A program made the translations under genes and the position numbers. This document shows positions 36,109 through 44,537 of a stretch of DNA of 64,000 nucleotides, in pieces (within the stretch, counting starts at the first letter, position 1; each line of letters begins with the position of its first letter). The notes beneath the pieces are model-generated. The model was not told the origin of the DNA. It did no database searches and saw nothing but the letters and a program-made list of their open reading frames with translations. This stretch comes from Elusimicrobiales bacterium (GTDB taxonomy: Bacteria; Elusimicrobiota; Elusimicrobia; Elusimicrobiales; UBA9959), in assembly GCA_028688015.1 (NCBI GenBank), contig JAQTZB010000006.1, forward strand, positions 176,739 through 240,738, in the 5' to 3' direction.

Positions 36109-36348
36109 ATGCTTACCAAGGGCGCCCTCGAAGACCTGATCATGCAGCACCTCCGGCCCGCGCCGGGGGCGGTGCCCGCCGTCAAAAAAGTCCCTGCGCT
36201 GAAGAAGCGGATTTTCATCAGCGACTGGGAACTGCGCCGGTTGTACACGCCGGGGGCGCGTATGGTCTCGGTGCCGGCCAACGCCATCCTCAGCCCGCTC
36301 TCGCTGGACTGGCTGGACTACGACGGGGTTAAGGTGCTCAGGGTTTGA
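36109..36348 (+). CDS. Small candidate BMC cargo protein
   Basis: The 79-residue protein starts with a helix (MLTKGALEDLIMQHLRPA) resembling an encapsulation peptide, then a Pro/Ala/Lys linker. It ends in a 45-residue module (RIFISDWELRRL, PANAILSPLSLDWLD) that looks like the short module attached to several BMC-associated proteins (pattern: acidic-helix, then VP...I.SPL...L). It is the last gene of the BMC run; a hairpin separates it from the shell gene. No enzymatic motif is visible, so a scaffold or adaptor role is possible. Confidence 0.65.
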   Translation: MLTKGALEDLIMQHLRPAPGAVPAVKKVPALKKRIFISDWELRRLYTPGARMVSVPANAILSPLSLDWLDYDGVKVLRV

Positions 36349-36374
36349 TTTCGCTGAAAATTATTGGAGGTAGC

Positions 36375-37688
36375 ATGAACAAGCTGTTTTTAACTGGTAT
36401 CCTCGCGCTGGCCTGCGTCCGGCCCGCGGCGGCGCAGCTGGATTTCGACAAGCCCGCGGAGACGCAGACCCAGGCGGTCCAGGCTCCGGCCCCGGTCGCC
36501 CCGGTTAACGTAGTCGAGGCGGAACTGGCCTTCCTGAGCGCCGCCGCAAAAGATAAGGACGAGGACGTGCTCGAACTGGTCCTGCCGCAGGTGGAGGACT
36601 GGCTCCTCCGCAACCCGGCCGCGCCCGGAGCGGACGAGGCCCAGCTTCTGAAAGCGGACCTCCGTTACCGGCTCGGCGACTACAAATCCGCTATCATGGA
36701 CCTGCTCGTCCATTTTTACGAATATCCACAGGCCGCTTCTTCGGACGCCGCGCGCAAGTTCTTCCAGGAGCTGCTCGATAAGAAAGCGGACAAGAAGCTC
36801 AAACCCGTGCTGCTCGAGCTGGCCGGCGCGGCCGACGGGGAGGATACCGCCGCCCGCCTTTATGCCCTGCTGCAGGCGGCGCCCGCAGCCGCAGGCGCGT
36901 TCCTGTACGGCCCCATCATCGCCGAGGACCGGGCCTTCCTTAACAGGTTCCCCGGCCGCGCCGGCAACGACAGCCTGCGCGTGGCCATGGCCGACCTGCA
37001 CCTTAACATGAAGGAGTACCTGAAGGCGGCCCACGCTTACGAGAAGATGATACAGCTGCACCCCGACAGCCAGCTGGCTGCCAAGGCCAAGCTGCTGCTG
37101 GCCGTTGTGCTGGCCGACAACCTGAAGCAGTACGACAAGTCCATAGCCGTGTTCCAGGATATCACCGTGGCGCTGGCCGGCACCGAGCAGGCCAAGGCCG
37201 CCTACTCGCGCCTGCCCGGCCTGGCCGAGAAGCAGAAGAAGTACCAGCTCGCCGTAGACGTCTACGAAGAGATCATCGCCCGCTACCCGGACACCGAGGA
37301 AGCCTACAACGCCTACAAGGCCGAAGCCCGCGTGCTGCGCGAGGAGATGGACAAGTATTCCGAGGCCGTGGCGGTGCTGAACCGCCTGGCCGACAAGTAC
37401 AAGGGTGAAAAGGGCGTGGTCGCCCTGCTGCTCTCCGCCGAGATCTACCGCAAGAACCTCAAGGACACCGCCGGAGAGGTGGCCATGTACGACCGCATAG
37501 TCGCGGAGTACGACGCCGACCCGCAGGCCCCCAAGGCCCTCTACGCCGCGGGCGAACTGTTCGACAAGGCCAAGGACCTCGACAAGGCCAAGGAATATTA
37601 CCAGAAAATACTGGAGAAGTATCCCGAGGACCCGCTTTCCAAGAAGGCGGAGAAACGCGTCGCCGCGATCATCGCGGGCAAGCCCTAG
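36375..37688 (+). CDS. Secreted TPR-repeat protein
   Basis: A signal peptide (MNKLFLTGILALACVRPAAA) precedes about 415 residues of TPR-like helical repeats, spaced every 34-38 residues, with Tyr/Ala-rich motifs (for example EYLKAAHAYEKMIQLHPDS). The C-terminal repeats resemble BamD/CpoB-type outer-membrane-associated TPR proteins. GGAGG lies before the ATG at 36375. It begins 27 bases after the BMC-linked small gene and ends 8 bases before the GH84 gene. It probably works as a periplasmic scaffold. Confidence 0.82.
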   Translation: MNKLFLTGILALACVRPAAAQLDFDKPAETQTQAVQAPAPVAPVNVVEAELAFLSAAAKDKDEDVLELVLPQVEDWLLRNPAAPGADEAQLLKADLRYRLGDYKSAIMDLLVHFYEYPQAASSDAARKFFQELLDKKADKKLKPVLLELAGAADGEDTAARLYALLQAAPAAAGAFLYGPIIAEDRAFLNRFPGRAGNDSLRVAMADLHLNMKEYLKAAHAYEKMIQLHPDSQLAAKAKLLLAVVLADNLKQYDKSIAVFQDITVALAGTEQAKAAYSRLPGLAEKQKKYQLAVDVYEEIIARYPDTEEAYNAYKAEARVLREEMDKYSEAVAVLNRLADKYKGEKGVVALLLSAEIYRKNLKDTAGEVAMYDRIVAEYDADPQAPKALYAAGELFDKAKDLDKAKEYYQKILEKYPEDPLSKKAEKRVAAIIAGKP

Positions 37689-37696
37689 GAGCAAAG

Positions 37697-38788
37697 ATGA
37701 ACACACAACTGGGCGTGATAGAAGGTTTTTACGGCGAGCCGTGGAGCTGGGGCGAGAGGGCCGACTACGCCGGCTTCCTCCGCAAGCACGGCTTTTCGTT
37801 CTATATCTACGCGCCCAAGGGCGATCCCTACCTGCGCCGCAAGTGGCGTGAGGCCTACCCCAAGGCGATAGAGGAAAAGCTGGCTAAACTGGCCGGGCAG
37901 TGCCATTCCGCCGGCATAGAGTTCGGCGTGGGCTTCAGCCCCTTCGAGATCTACCTCTCTGACTTCAGCCTGGAGGTCAAGAAGCACCTGCAGGCCCGTC
38001 TGGACCTCTTCAACCGCCTGCGCGTCAACAAGCTGGGCATCCTGATGGACGACATGAAGGGCGACATCCCCGGCCTGGCCGAGAAGCAGGCGGAGATAGT
38101 CAACTGGATGGCCGCCCGCACCAGCGCCAAGCAGATAGTCTTCTGCCCGACGTATTATTCGGACGATCCCGTGCTTGAGAAGCTCTTCGGCAAGATGCCC
38201 GAGGGCTATCTCGGCGCGCTGGGCAAGGCGATGGACCCCAAGGTCAGCATGTTCTGGACCGGCGAGCAGGTCTGTTCCCCGGCCTACACGCCGGAGCACC
38301 TGAAGGACACCGCGGCCAAGTTCGGCCGCAAGCCGTTCTTGTGGGACAATTACCCGGTCAACGACGGGGCGCGGATGTGCAAGTTCCTGCACCTGCGGGC
38401 CGTCACCGGGCGGCCCGGGACCCTGGGCGAGCACCTGGCCGCGCACGCCGTGAACCCCATGAACCAGGCCGCGCTGTCCAAGATCGTGCTGCTGACGCTG
38501 AAGGCTTCTTACGAGAAAGGAGCCGCCTATGCTCCGGACAAAGCCTTCAAGAAGGCCGCCGACATGGTGACCTGCCGGGACATGTCCGAACTGCTGGCCC
38601 GCGACCTGCCAGCCTTCATGGATAAGGGCCTCGACGGGCTGACCGAAGCGGAAAAGCTGACCCTGAAGGAAGACTACGCGCCCTTCCTGGAGGAGCGGGA
38701 GAACGACACCGCGCAGGCCGCCCGGGAGATAACGGACTGGCTGTCCGGCCGCTACAACATCACCAAAGAGCAGGTTCAGGCGCAATAG
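37697..38788 (+). CDS. GH84 beta-N-acetylglucosaminidase without signal peptide
   Basis: Family GH84 removes beta-linked GlcNAc by substrate-assisted catalysis, and includes bacterial and eukaryotic O-GlcNAcases. The 363-residue protein has the family opening GVIEGFYGEPWSW and the catalytic Asp pair Asp118-Asp119 in GILMDDMKGD. The barrel's WDNYPVNDG segment is also present. There is no signal peptide or carbohydrate module, so it seems cytoplasmic. AGGAG precedes the ATG. Substrate is unknown: glycoprotein, glycoconjugate or amino-sugar breakdown product. Confidence 0.9.
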   Translation: MNTQLGVIEGFYGEPWSWGERADYAGFLRKHGFSFYIYAPKGDPYLRRKWREAYPKAIEEKLAKLAGQCHSAGIEFGVGFSPFEIYLSDFSLEVKKHLQARLDLFNRLRVNKLGILMDDMKGDIPGLAEKQAEIVNWMAARTSAKQIVFCPTYYSDDPVLEKLFGKMPEGYLGALGKAMDPKVSMFWTGEQVCSPAYTPEHLKDTAAKFGRKPFLWDNYPVNDGARMCKFLHLRAVTGRPGTLGEHLAAHAVNPMNQAALSKIVLLTLKASYEKGAAYAPDKAFKKAADMVTCRDMSELLARDLPAFMDKGLDGLTEAEKLTLKEDYAPFLEERENDTAQAAREITDWLSGRYNITKEQVQAQ

Positions 38789-38801
38789 CGCGGCTTAAAA
38801 T

Positions 38802-38838
38802 AAAAAGGCCGTCCGCTTTTCAGGCGGACGGCCTTTTT
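38802..38838. terminator. Bidirectional terminator between GH84 and kbl
   Basis: AAAAAGGCCGTCCGC and GCGGACGGCCTTTTT form a 15-bp stem with a 7-base loop; T tracts occur on both strands. Confidence 0.93.
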
Positions 38839-38851
38839 TTCGGTCCCGGGG

Positions 38852-40042
38852 CTAGATTATGCCCAGTTCCTTGCCGCACTTGCGGAACTTTTCCACGGCG
38901 ACCGTCAGGTTTTCCAGGGTGTGGCCCGCGGTCACTATGGTCCGCAGCCGCTCCTTACCCTTGGGCACCGTCGGGAAGCCCAGCGGCAGCGCAAAGACGC
39001 CTTCCTCGAACAGGCGCTGGGACAGCGCCTTGGCCTTTACAGGGTCGCCTATCATCACGGGGGTGATGGGGGTGACGGACTCGCCGGTGTTGAAGCCGGC
39101 TTTCTTCATCTCTTCCTTGAAGAAATTGGTGTTATCCCAGAGCCGCTTGAGGTACTGCGGCTCGGTGAGCAGGATGTCGAGCACCGCCAGGCAGGAGGCA
39201 GCCACCGACGGCGGCTGCGAGCTGGAGAACAGGAACGGCCGGGCCACCGAGCCCAGGTAATCGCGCAGGTCCTGCGTGGTGGCGGCGTAGCCGCCTACGG
39301 CCGCGAAGGCCTTGGACAGCGTGCCGATCTGGATCTCTACCTGGCCGTCCAGTCCGAAGTGGCTCACGGTGCCGCGGCCTTCCTTGCCTATTACGCCGGA
39401 GGCGTGCGCGTCGTCCACCATGACGAACGCGCCGTACTTGTGCGCGGTGGCGACGACCTCGTCCAGATTGGCGATGTCGCCGTCCATGGAGAACACGCCG
39501 TCGGTCACCACCATCTTGCGGCGGGCCTTGCGGGCCTCGGGGCTCTCCAGGATCTCGGTCAGGTGCTTGATGTCCTTGTGGCGGTAGATCTTGCGGGGGG
39601 ACTTGGCCAGGCGCGCGCCGTCTATGATGGAGGCGTGGTTGAGCTCGTCGGAGATCAGCAGGTCCTCCTCGGAGGACATCAGCGACTGGCAGACGGCCAC
39701 ATTGGAGGTGAAGCCGGACTGGAACAGGATGGAGGCCTCGGAGTGCTTGAAGGCCGCGAACTTCTCTTCCAGCTCGGTGTGCAGCGACATGGTGCCGATG
39801 ATCGTCCGCACTGCGGCCGAGCCGATGCCGTATTTCTCTACCGCGGCTATGGCCGCCTTCTTCACCTTCGGGTTGTCGGCCAGCGCCAGGTAGTTGTTGG
39901 AGGTGAGGTTGATGACCTCTTTGCCGTCTATGACAGAGACGGGGGCCTGGGCCGACTGGAGCACGCGGGGCTTGAGCAGGCGGTTCTCGCTTTTCAGCTT
40001 GGCCACCTCTTCGGCGGCGAATTTCAGCGTATCGAAAGACAT
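38852..40042 (-). CDS. kbl: Glycine C-acetyltransferase / 2-amino-3-ketobutyrate CoA ligase
   Basis: Alpha-oxoamine synthase that interconverts 2-amino-3-ketobutyrate plus CoA with glycine plus acetyl-CoA. The 396-residue protein shows the family motifs SNNYLALADNPKV, DELNHASIIDG, VDDAHASGVIG and the PLP lysine Lys244 in TLSKAFAAVGG. It lies 15 bases after the Tdh-like gene, the classical kbl-tdh pairing. Because that Tdh-like protein lacks its catalytic zinc ligands, the true substrate of the pair is open. Confidence 0.93.
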   Translation of the reverse strand: MSFDTLKFAAEEVAKLKSENRLLKPRVLQSAQAPVSVIDGKEVINLTSNNYLALADNPKVKKAAIAAVEKYGIGSAAVRTIIGTMSLHTELEEKFAAFKHSEASILFQSGFTSNVAVCQSLMSSEEDLLISDELNHASIIDGARLAKSPRKIYRHKDIKHLTEILESPEARKARRKMVVTDGVFSMDGDIANLDEVVATAHKYGAFVMVDDAHASGVIGKEGRGTVSHFGLDGQVEIQIGTLSKAFAAVGGYAATTQDLRDYLGSVARPFLFSSSQPPSVAASCLAVLDILLTEPQYLKRLWDNTNFFKEEMKKAGFNTGESVTPITPVMIGDPVKAKALSQRLFEEGVFALPLGFPTVPKGKERLRTIVTAGHTLENLTVAVEKFRKCGKELGII

Positions 40043-40057
40043 GTTTTTTCTCCTTAT

Positions 40058-41092
40058 TTAAGGGGTCAGGATTATCTTGCCGCACTTCGTGTCCTTCGAG
40101 TTGATGAGGTCGAAGGCTTTTTTGAAATCCTTGAAGGCGAAGCGGTGCGTCACTGCGGGGCGCGGGTTGACGGCCCCGGACTTCAGCAGACTTTCCATCT
40201 TGTACCAGCTGCGGAAGATCTCGCGGCCGGCCACGCCTTCCAGGCGGATGCCGCGCTTCACGATGTCGCCGGCGTAGTCCAGGCTCAGGTCGGAGGCGGG
40301 CAGGCCGAAGGCCACGAAGCGCCCGCCGGGGCGCAGCGCCTTCAGGCCGAGCGCCACGGCCTTGGCGCCGCCGCTCATCTCTATCACGGCGTCGGCGCCC
40401 TCGGGGCAGAGCTTGGCTATCTTGGCCAGGCAGTCGGCCCCGGCCGCCGGGTCTATGGCCGTGCAGGCGCCCATCTTCACCGCCAGCTTGCGGCGGTAGG
40501 GGGAGGGATCCAGCGCTATGACGCGCTTGGCTCCGGCGGCCTTGGCGATGCCGGCCGCGAACAGGCCGTGCGGGGTGCAGCCGGAGACGATCAGCGAGCG
40601 GCCCACCAGGTCCTCGTTCAGCACGGCGTGCACCGCGCTGCCGAAGGGCTGCATGACGGCGCCGACGTCCTTGAGGGAGTCGTCGGTGTGCTTCCACGCG
40701 CAGCGGGCCGGCACTACGGCGTATTCGGCGAAGCCGCCCGGCACGTCGCGGCCGATGACCTTCAGGTTCTGGCAGATGTGGCGCTGGTCGTTGCGGCACT
40801 GGCCGCAGACGCCGCAGAAGATGTGCGACTCGACCGAGACGAAGTCGCCTTTCGCGAAGCCCTTGGCCTGCGTGCCGATCTCCACCACCTCGCCGCAGAA
40901 TTCCTGGCCGAAGACGAAGGGCAGGGCCGGGGCGGCGCAGTCGGGGCCTGCGGAATTGTAGATCGCCAGGTCGCCCGGACTGATAGAGGCCGCGGTGACG
41001 CGGATCAGCAGGTCGTCCTTGGTTATTTCCGGCACGGCGGCGTCGCGGTAGCTGGCGCCGCGGGCGCAGGATGTCTTTACTATCGCTTTCAT
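40058..41092 (-). CDS. Threonine-dehydrogenase-like MDR protein lacking the catalytic zinc ligands
   Basis: The 344-residue protein aligns with E. coli threonine dehydrogenase end to end. The structural-zinc cysteines (CGVCGQCRNDQRHIC) and the NAD Rossmann domain are kept. The catalytic site is not: Cys38 is Ser38, Thr40 is Gly, His43 is Ala, and the GHE motif is GQE (His63 to Gln63). AAGGAG precedes the ATG at 41092. Threonine oxidation is therefore doubtful; a zinc-independent reductase or a degraded Tdh are alternatives. Confidence 0.85.
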   Translation of the reverse strand: MKAIVKTSCARGASYRDAAVPEITKDDLLIRVTAASISPGDLAIYNSAGPDCAAPALPFVFGQEFCGEVVEIGTQAKGFAKGDFVSVESHIFCGVCGQCRNDQRHICQNLKVIGRDVPGGFAEYAVVPARCAWKHTDDSLKDVGAVMQPFGSAVHAVLNEDLVGRSLIVSGCTPHGLFAAGIAKAAGAKRVIALDPSPYRRKLAVKMGACTAIDPAAGADCLAKIAKLCPEGADAVIEMSGGAKAVALGLKALRPGGRFVAFGLPASDLSLDYAGDIVKRGIRLEGVAGREIFRSWYKMESLLKSGAVNPRPAVTHRFAFKDFKKAFDLINSKDTKCGKIILTP

Positions 41093-41118
41093 CGTGGAAC
41101 TCCTTAGAAAACTTGTGC

Positions 41119-41135
41119 GGCGGGCGCTGCCCGCC
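41119..41135. other. Hairpin in the leader of the Tdh-like gene
   Basis: GGCGGGC and GCCCGCC form a 7-bp stem with a 3-base loop, followed by AT-rich DNA that probably holds divergent promoters for the Tdh-like gene and the DUF4912 gene. Confidence 0.45.
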
Positions 41136-41215
41136 AATTACTATCATATAAAATAAAAGCGGCTGAAAAAATATTCTTAAAACGCCCGGAAAATTTAGTA
41201 AATTATAAGTGCGTT

Positions 41216-41605
41216 ATGCCGGAACTCTCCAAGCCGCTGCCGCCAGAAGACAAGCTGGTGCTTCTCCCGAAAAACCCCGGGACATTTTTTGTTTTCTGGC
41301 AGTTTTCAGCCGGCCGCACCGAGGCCTTCCAGACCGCCTCCTTCGCGCCGGAGGTGGAGCTGCGCCTGGCCTACTCCGACGACAAGGCCCACGCCGCGGC
41401 GTACAAGGCGCAGTGGCAGGCCGGCCGGGCCTATCTGCCGGTGCCGGAGCGCGGCGGCACCTGCGAGGCCGCCCTCTACGCGCTGCGCAACGGCGCGTGG
41501 GAAAAACTGCTCGAATCCAACCAGGCCGCGGCCCCGGTCCGCGCCGGCGCGGAAGCCGACCGGGCCTACGCCAGCATGGAATTCCACAAGCGGGTGCAGC
41601 CGTGA
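41216..41605 (+). CDS. DUF4912-like protein
   Basis: The 129-residue protein has the DUF4912 hallmark LVLLPKNPGTFFVFWQFS, with a short beta-rich region after it. The family often sits next to GH57 glucan enzymes, as here, but its function is unknown. There is no Shine-Dalgarno; TATAAG (41204-41209) lies 6 bases before the ATG, so it may be a leaderless mRNA. It ends 19 bases before the GH57 gene. Confidence 0.8.
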   Translation: MPELSKPLPPEDKLVLLPKNPGTFFVFWQFSAGRTEAFQTASFAPEVELRLAYSDDKAHAAAYKAQWQAGRAYLPVPERGGTCEAALYALRNGAWEKLLESNQAAAPVRAGAEADRAYASMEFHKRVQP

Positions 41606-41624
41606 ACGCCGGGAGGAACGCGTA

Positions 41625-43232
41625 ATGGCCTCCCGCGGCTCCCTGATGTTCCTGCTGCACGCGCACCTGCCGTACGTGAACCACCCGCAGGATTCCTCGT
41701 TCCTCGAGGAGAACTGGTTTTTCGAGGCCGTGGTGGAAACCTACGTGCCGCTGATCTCGGTGCTCGAGCGCCTGGCCGGAGAGGGTATCAGGCCCGGCGT
41801 GGCCGTCTCCATTTCACCGACCCTCGGCGCCATGCTTGAGAACGAGGCGCTGGAGGCCAAGCTGGGCCTCTACGTGGAGTCCCGTCTGGAGCTGCTGGGC
41901 AAGGAGCTGGAGCGCGCCAAAGACGACCCCGCGCTGCTCAGGACCGTCCAGCTCTACCACGAACTTTATTCCGAGGCCGCGGAGCTGCTGCACAAGTACA
42001 GCGGCGACCTGATCACCCCGCTGAAGGCCCTTCAGCACGCCGGGCAGATAGAGATCCTCACCACTTCCGCCACGCACGCCGTGCTGCCGCTGCTGGCGCG
42101 GCCGGAGGCCGTCCGCGCGCAGCTGGCCGTGGCCGCCGAGGATTACACCGACCGCTTCAACTGCAAGCCCTCCGGCTTCTGGCTGCCGGAATGCGCCTAC
42201 GAGCCGCGCCTTAACTCCTATCTGAAGCTGTCCGGCTTCGGCTATACCTTTGCCGAATCCCACGCCGTGGAATCCGCCGCCGCTCAGGCCCCCAACGGGG
42301 TTTACTCGCCCTATCGCACTTCCAACGGCCTGGGGCTGTTCGCGCGCGACGCGGCCAGTTCGCGTGAGGTCTGGAGCTCGCGCTTCGGCTATCCCGGCGA
42401 CCCGGCCTACCGCGAATTCTACCGGGACCTCGGTTACGACGGCGACTACGAATACGTCCGCCCCTACCTGGGCTCCGACGGCATCCGCCGGCCGCTCGGG
42501 CTGAAATACCACCGCATCACCGACGCCGGCGCCGACCTGTCCGCCAAGCAGTATTACGACCCGGACGCCGCGCTGGCCCGCGTGGAGGCGCACGCCGCCG
42601 ATTTCCTGGAGCGCCGCCTCAAGCAGACCGACGACTTTTACGCCGCCCGCGGCGCACGGCCTCTGATCGTGAGCTGCTACGACGCGGAGCTCTTCGGCCA
42701 CTGGTGGTTCGAGGGCCCCGCCTTCCTGGAGGCCGTCATCCGCAAGATCAGGGTCGACCGCCTGCCGCTGCAGTTCGTTACCCCGACGGAGTACCTCAAC
42801 TCCTGCCAGGAGCCGCCCGAGCTCTCGCCCGGCATGTCCTCCTGGGGAGAGAACGGTTACTTCGACCCGTGGGTCAACGAGACCAACGATTTTACCTACC
42901 CCGCCGTCTACGCCGCCACCGACAAGATGATAGAGACGGCCAACCGCTTCCGCAACCAGGACCTGGGCAGCCTCGCGCAGCGCGCGCTCAACCAGGCCGC
43001 CCGCGAGACGCTGCTGGCGCAGTCCTCGGACTGGGCCTTCCTGCTCTACATCGGTTCCCACGCCGCCTACGCCAAGGGGCGGCTGGAGGACCACGCGGCC
43101 AACGCCGTGCGCCTGCTGGGCGAGGTCATAGAGAAAAAACTGGACGAGGGCGCGCTCGCGGCGCTGGAGCGCCAGAACAACCTGTTCCCGCGCCTGGATT
43201 TCCGCGTCTTCGCTTCCGTCTCTAAATTCTAA
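41625..43232 (+). CDS. GH57 1,4-alpha-glucan branching enzyme-like protein (DUF1957)
   Basis: Acts on alpha-glucans, making or remodelling branches in glycogen. The 535-residue protein begins with MASRGSLMFLLHAHLPYVNH; the HAHLPY motif is typical. The nucleophile Glu189 (WLPECAYEP) and acid/base Asp353 (SCYDAELFGHWW) are present, followed by the helical DUF1957 C-terminus. GGGAGG precedes the ATG at 41625; an overlapping longer frame upstream runs across the DUF4912 gene and is not the start. glgC in this window is a likely functional partner. Confidence 0.92.
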   Translation: MASRGSLMFLLHAHLPYVNHPQDSSFLEENWFFEAVVETYVPLISVLERLAGEGIRPGVAVSISPTLGAMLENEALEAKLGLYVESRLELLGKELERAKDDPALLRTVQLYHELYSEAAELLHKYSGDLITPLKALQHAGQIEILTTSATHAVLPLLARPEAVRAQLAVAAEDYTDRFNCKPSGFWLPECAYEPRLNSYLKLSGFGYTFAESHAVESAAAQAPNGVYSPYRTSNGLGLFARDAASSREVWSSRFGYPGDPAYREFYRDLGYDGDYEYVRPYLGSDGIRRPLGLKYHRITDAGADLSAKQYYDPDAALARVEAHAADFLERRLKQTDDFYAARGARPLIVSCYDAELFGHWWFEGPAFLEAVIRKIRVDRLPLQFVTPTEYLNSCQEPPELSPGMSSWGENGYFDPWVNETNDFTYPAVYAATDKMIETANRFRNQDLGSLAQRALNQAARETLLAQSSDWAFLLYIGSHAAYAKGRLEDHAANAVRLLGEVIEKKLDEGALAALERQNNLFPRLDFRVFASVSKF

Positions 43233-43243
43233 GCTCTTAGAAT

Positions 43244-43279
43244 AAAAAAAGAGCCTCCCGCAGGGGAGGCTCTTTTTTT
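43244..43279. terminator. Bidirectional terminator after the GH57 gene
   Basis: AAAAAAAGAGCCTCCC and GGGAGGCTCTTTTTTT make a 16-bp stem with loop GCAG, between convergent genes. Confidence 0.95.
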
Positions 43280-43291
43280 GCGCGCCGCCGC

Positions 43292-44527
43292 TTACTGCGC
43301 GGGGGGCGGGGTCACCGTCGCCGCGGGAGCCGCGGCCGCCGGGACTGCGGGCTGGACGGCCTGCGCGAAGGGGCGGGTGCCCATGCGCGTCATCCATGCC
43401 GCGCCCAGGCCCGTCATTACCCCGAAGGCCAGCAGCATGACCGCCGCCGCGGAGAGCGCCCCGCCGATGATGGGGATCAGCTTGCCGAAGAAGAACAGCG
43501 CGGCCACCAGCGCCGCCCCGGTAGCGGCCTGGGCGGGCAGGGAGACCGGGCCGGCCTTCTTCAGGCCTTCGAAGAAGCGGGCCTGCAGCAGCAGGCTGAA
43601 GGCGCTGAGCCCCAACAGGCCGGCCGCCGCGAACAGGATCAGCGCGAAAGGCACCAGCGGGATGCCGAGTATCGAGACCACCATCAGCAGCAGCCCGGGG
43701 AAGAGCCCCACCAGGATCAGGGCCCCTGTAGCGCAGGCCTTCCAGAGGTCGCCGCTTATCGCGGCCTTCGCCTTCTGCACGTTTTCGGGGAAGAAGATCG
43801 CGGGCAGCGTCACCAGCAGCACTTCGGCGGCCAGGACCAGCAGGATGACGGCCAGCCAGGCGGCCATCAGCCCGCCGAACATCCCGAGGTTGCCGGAGTT
43901 CAGGCCGGCCAGGTCGGAGAGGTTGCCCCTGAAGGAATAACTCTCGGTGCGCCAATTGCGGGAATCGTTCGGTCCGGGGTGAATGCCCGAGGCGGAGCGG
44001 GCGGCCGAGCGGGCCGTGCGCAGCGCGCTGGCGAGGGTGCCCCTGAGCGCGTCGGCGCTGAAAGAGTTGACCGCGCCGCGGTGTACCGCCTTGGGCCCTT
44101 TTTCCACTCCGCCGCCCAGGGCCGAGATCTCGCCGTCCACCTGGCCTTCGCCGGACAGCGTAACCTTGCCGCCCACGGCCGAGAGGTTGCCGTGCACCCT
44201 GCCGCTCACATCTACGGGGCCGCCGATGCTGGACACGTCCCCGCGCACCCGGCCGGGGATAAAGACCGGGCCTCCCATGGAGACCAGGTCGCCGGTTATC
44301 TCGCCGGCTACGGTTACCGTGCCGCCGCCCAGCGCGGTGGCGTCGCCGTTAAGGGTCCCTTCCACCGTGATGGACCTGTCGGTGGCGACGTCGCCGTTGA
44401 GGGTCTGGCCCTTGGCCACCATGATGTCTTCGTGCTTGACTTCGGGCTGCCGGGCCCAGGCGGTTCCGCCCATGACCAGCAGCGACGCCAGGTAGGCGAG
44501 CGCTAACTTTTTCATATTCTTCTTCAT
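43292..44527 (-). CDS. Polymer-forming-type beta-repeat membrane protein
   Basis: A signal-like N-terminus (start at 44527 with GGAGG; Met5 is an alternative) is followed by residues about 35-145 of short Gly/Val repeats (GDVATDRSITVEG, GDLVSMGGPVFIPG, GDVSSIGGPVDVSG). These resemble bactofilin-like right-handed beta-helices. A linker leads to four to five hydrophobic segments (about 210-385) and a Pro/Ala tail. It lies downstream of a sigma factor and a small membrane protein, so it may be their target or sensor; this is an inference. Confidence 0.8.
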   Translation of the reverse strand: MKKNMKKLALAYLASLLVMGGTAWARQPEVKHEDIMVAKGQTLNGDVATDRSITVEGTLNGDATALGGGTVTVAGEITGDLVSMGGPVFIPGRVRGDVSSIGGPVDVSGRVHGNLSAVGGKVTLSGEGQVDGEISALGGGVEKGPKAVHRGAVNSFSADALRGTLASALRTARSAARSASGIHPGPNDSRNWRTESYSFRGNLSDLAGLNSGNLGMFGGLMAAWLAVILLVLAAEVLLVTLPAIFFPENVQKAKAAISGDLWKACATGALILVGLFPGLLLMVVSILGIPLVPFALILFAAAGLLGLSAFSLLLQARFFEGLKKAGPVSLPAQAATGAALVAALFFFGKLIPIIGGALSAAAVMLLAFGVMTGLGAAWMTRMGTRPFAQAVQPAVPAAAAPAATVTPPPAQ

Positions 44528-44537
44528 AGTTCCTCCG

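Noticed and set aside
27379-36348. A propanediol, ethanolamine or choline microcompartment
   Set aside because: No diol dehydratase, ammonia lyase, glycyl radical enzyme or their reactivases are present; DeoC is the only aldehyde source.
38852-41092. A standard threonine degradation pair (kbl-tdh)
   Set aside because: Not fully accepted because the Tdh-like protein has lost its catalytic zinc ligands; only the gene order is classical.
38921-41107. A 728-codon frame on the plus strand opposite kbl and the Tdh-like gene
   Set aside because: Antisense shadow; kbl and the Tdh-like protein are clearly the coding strand.
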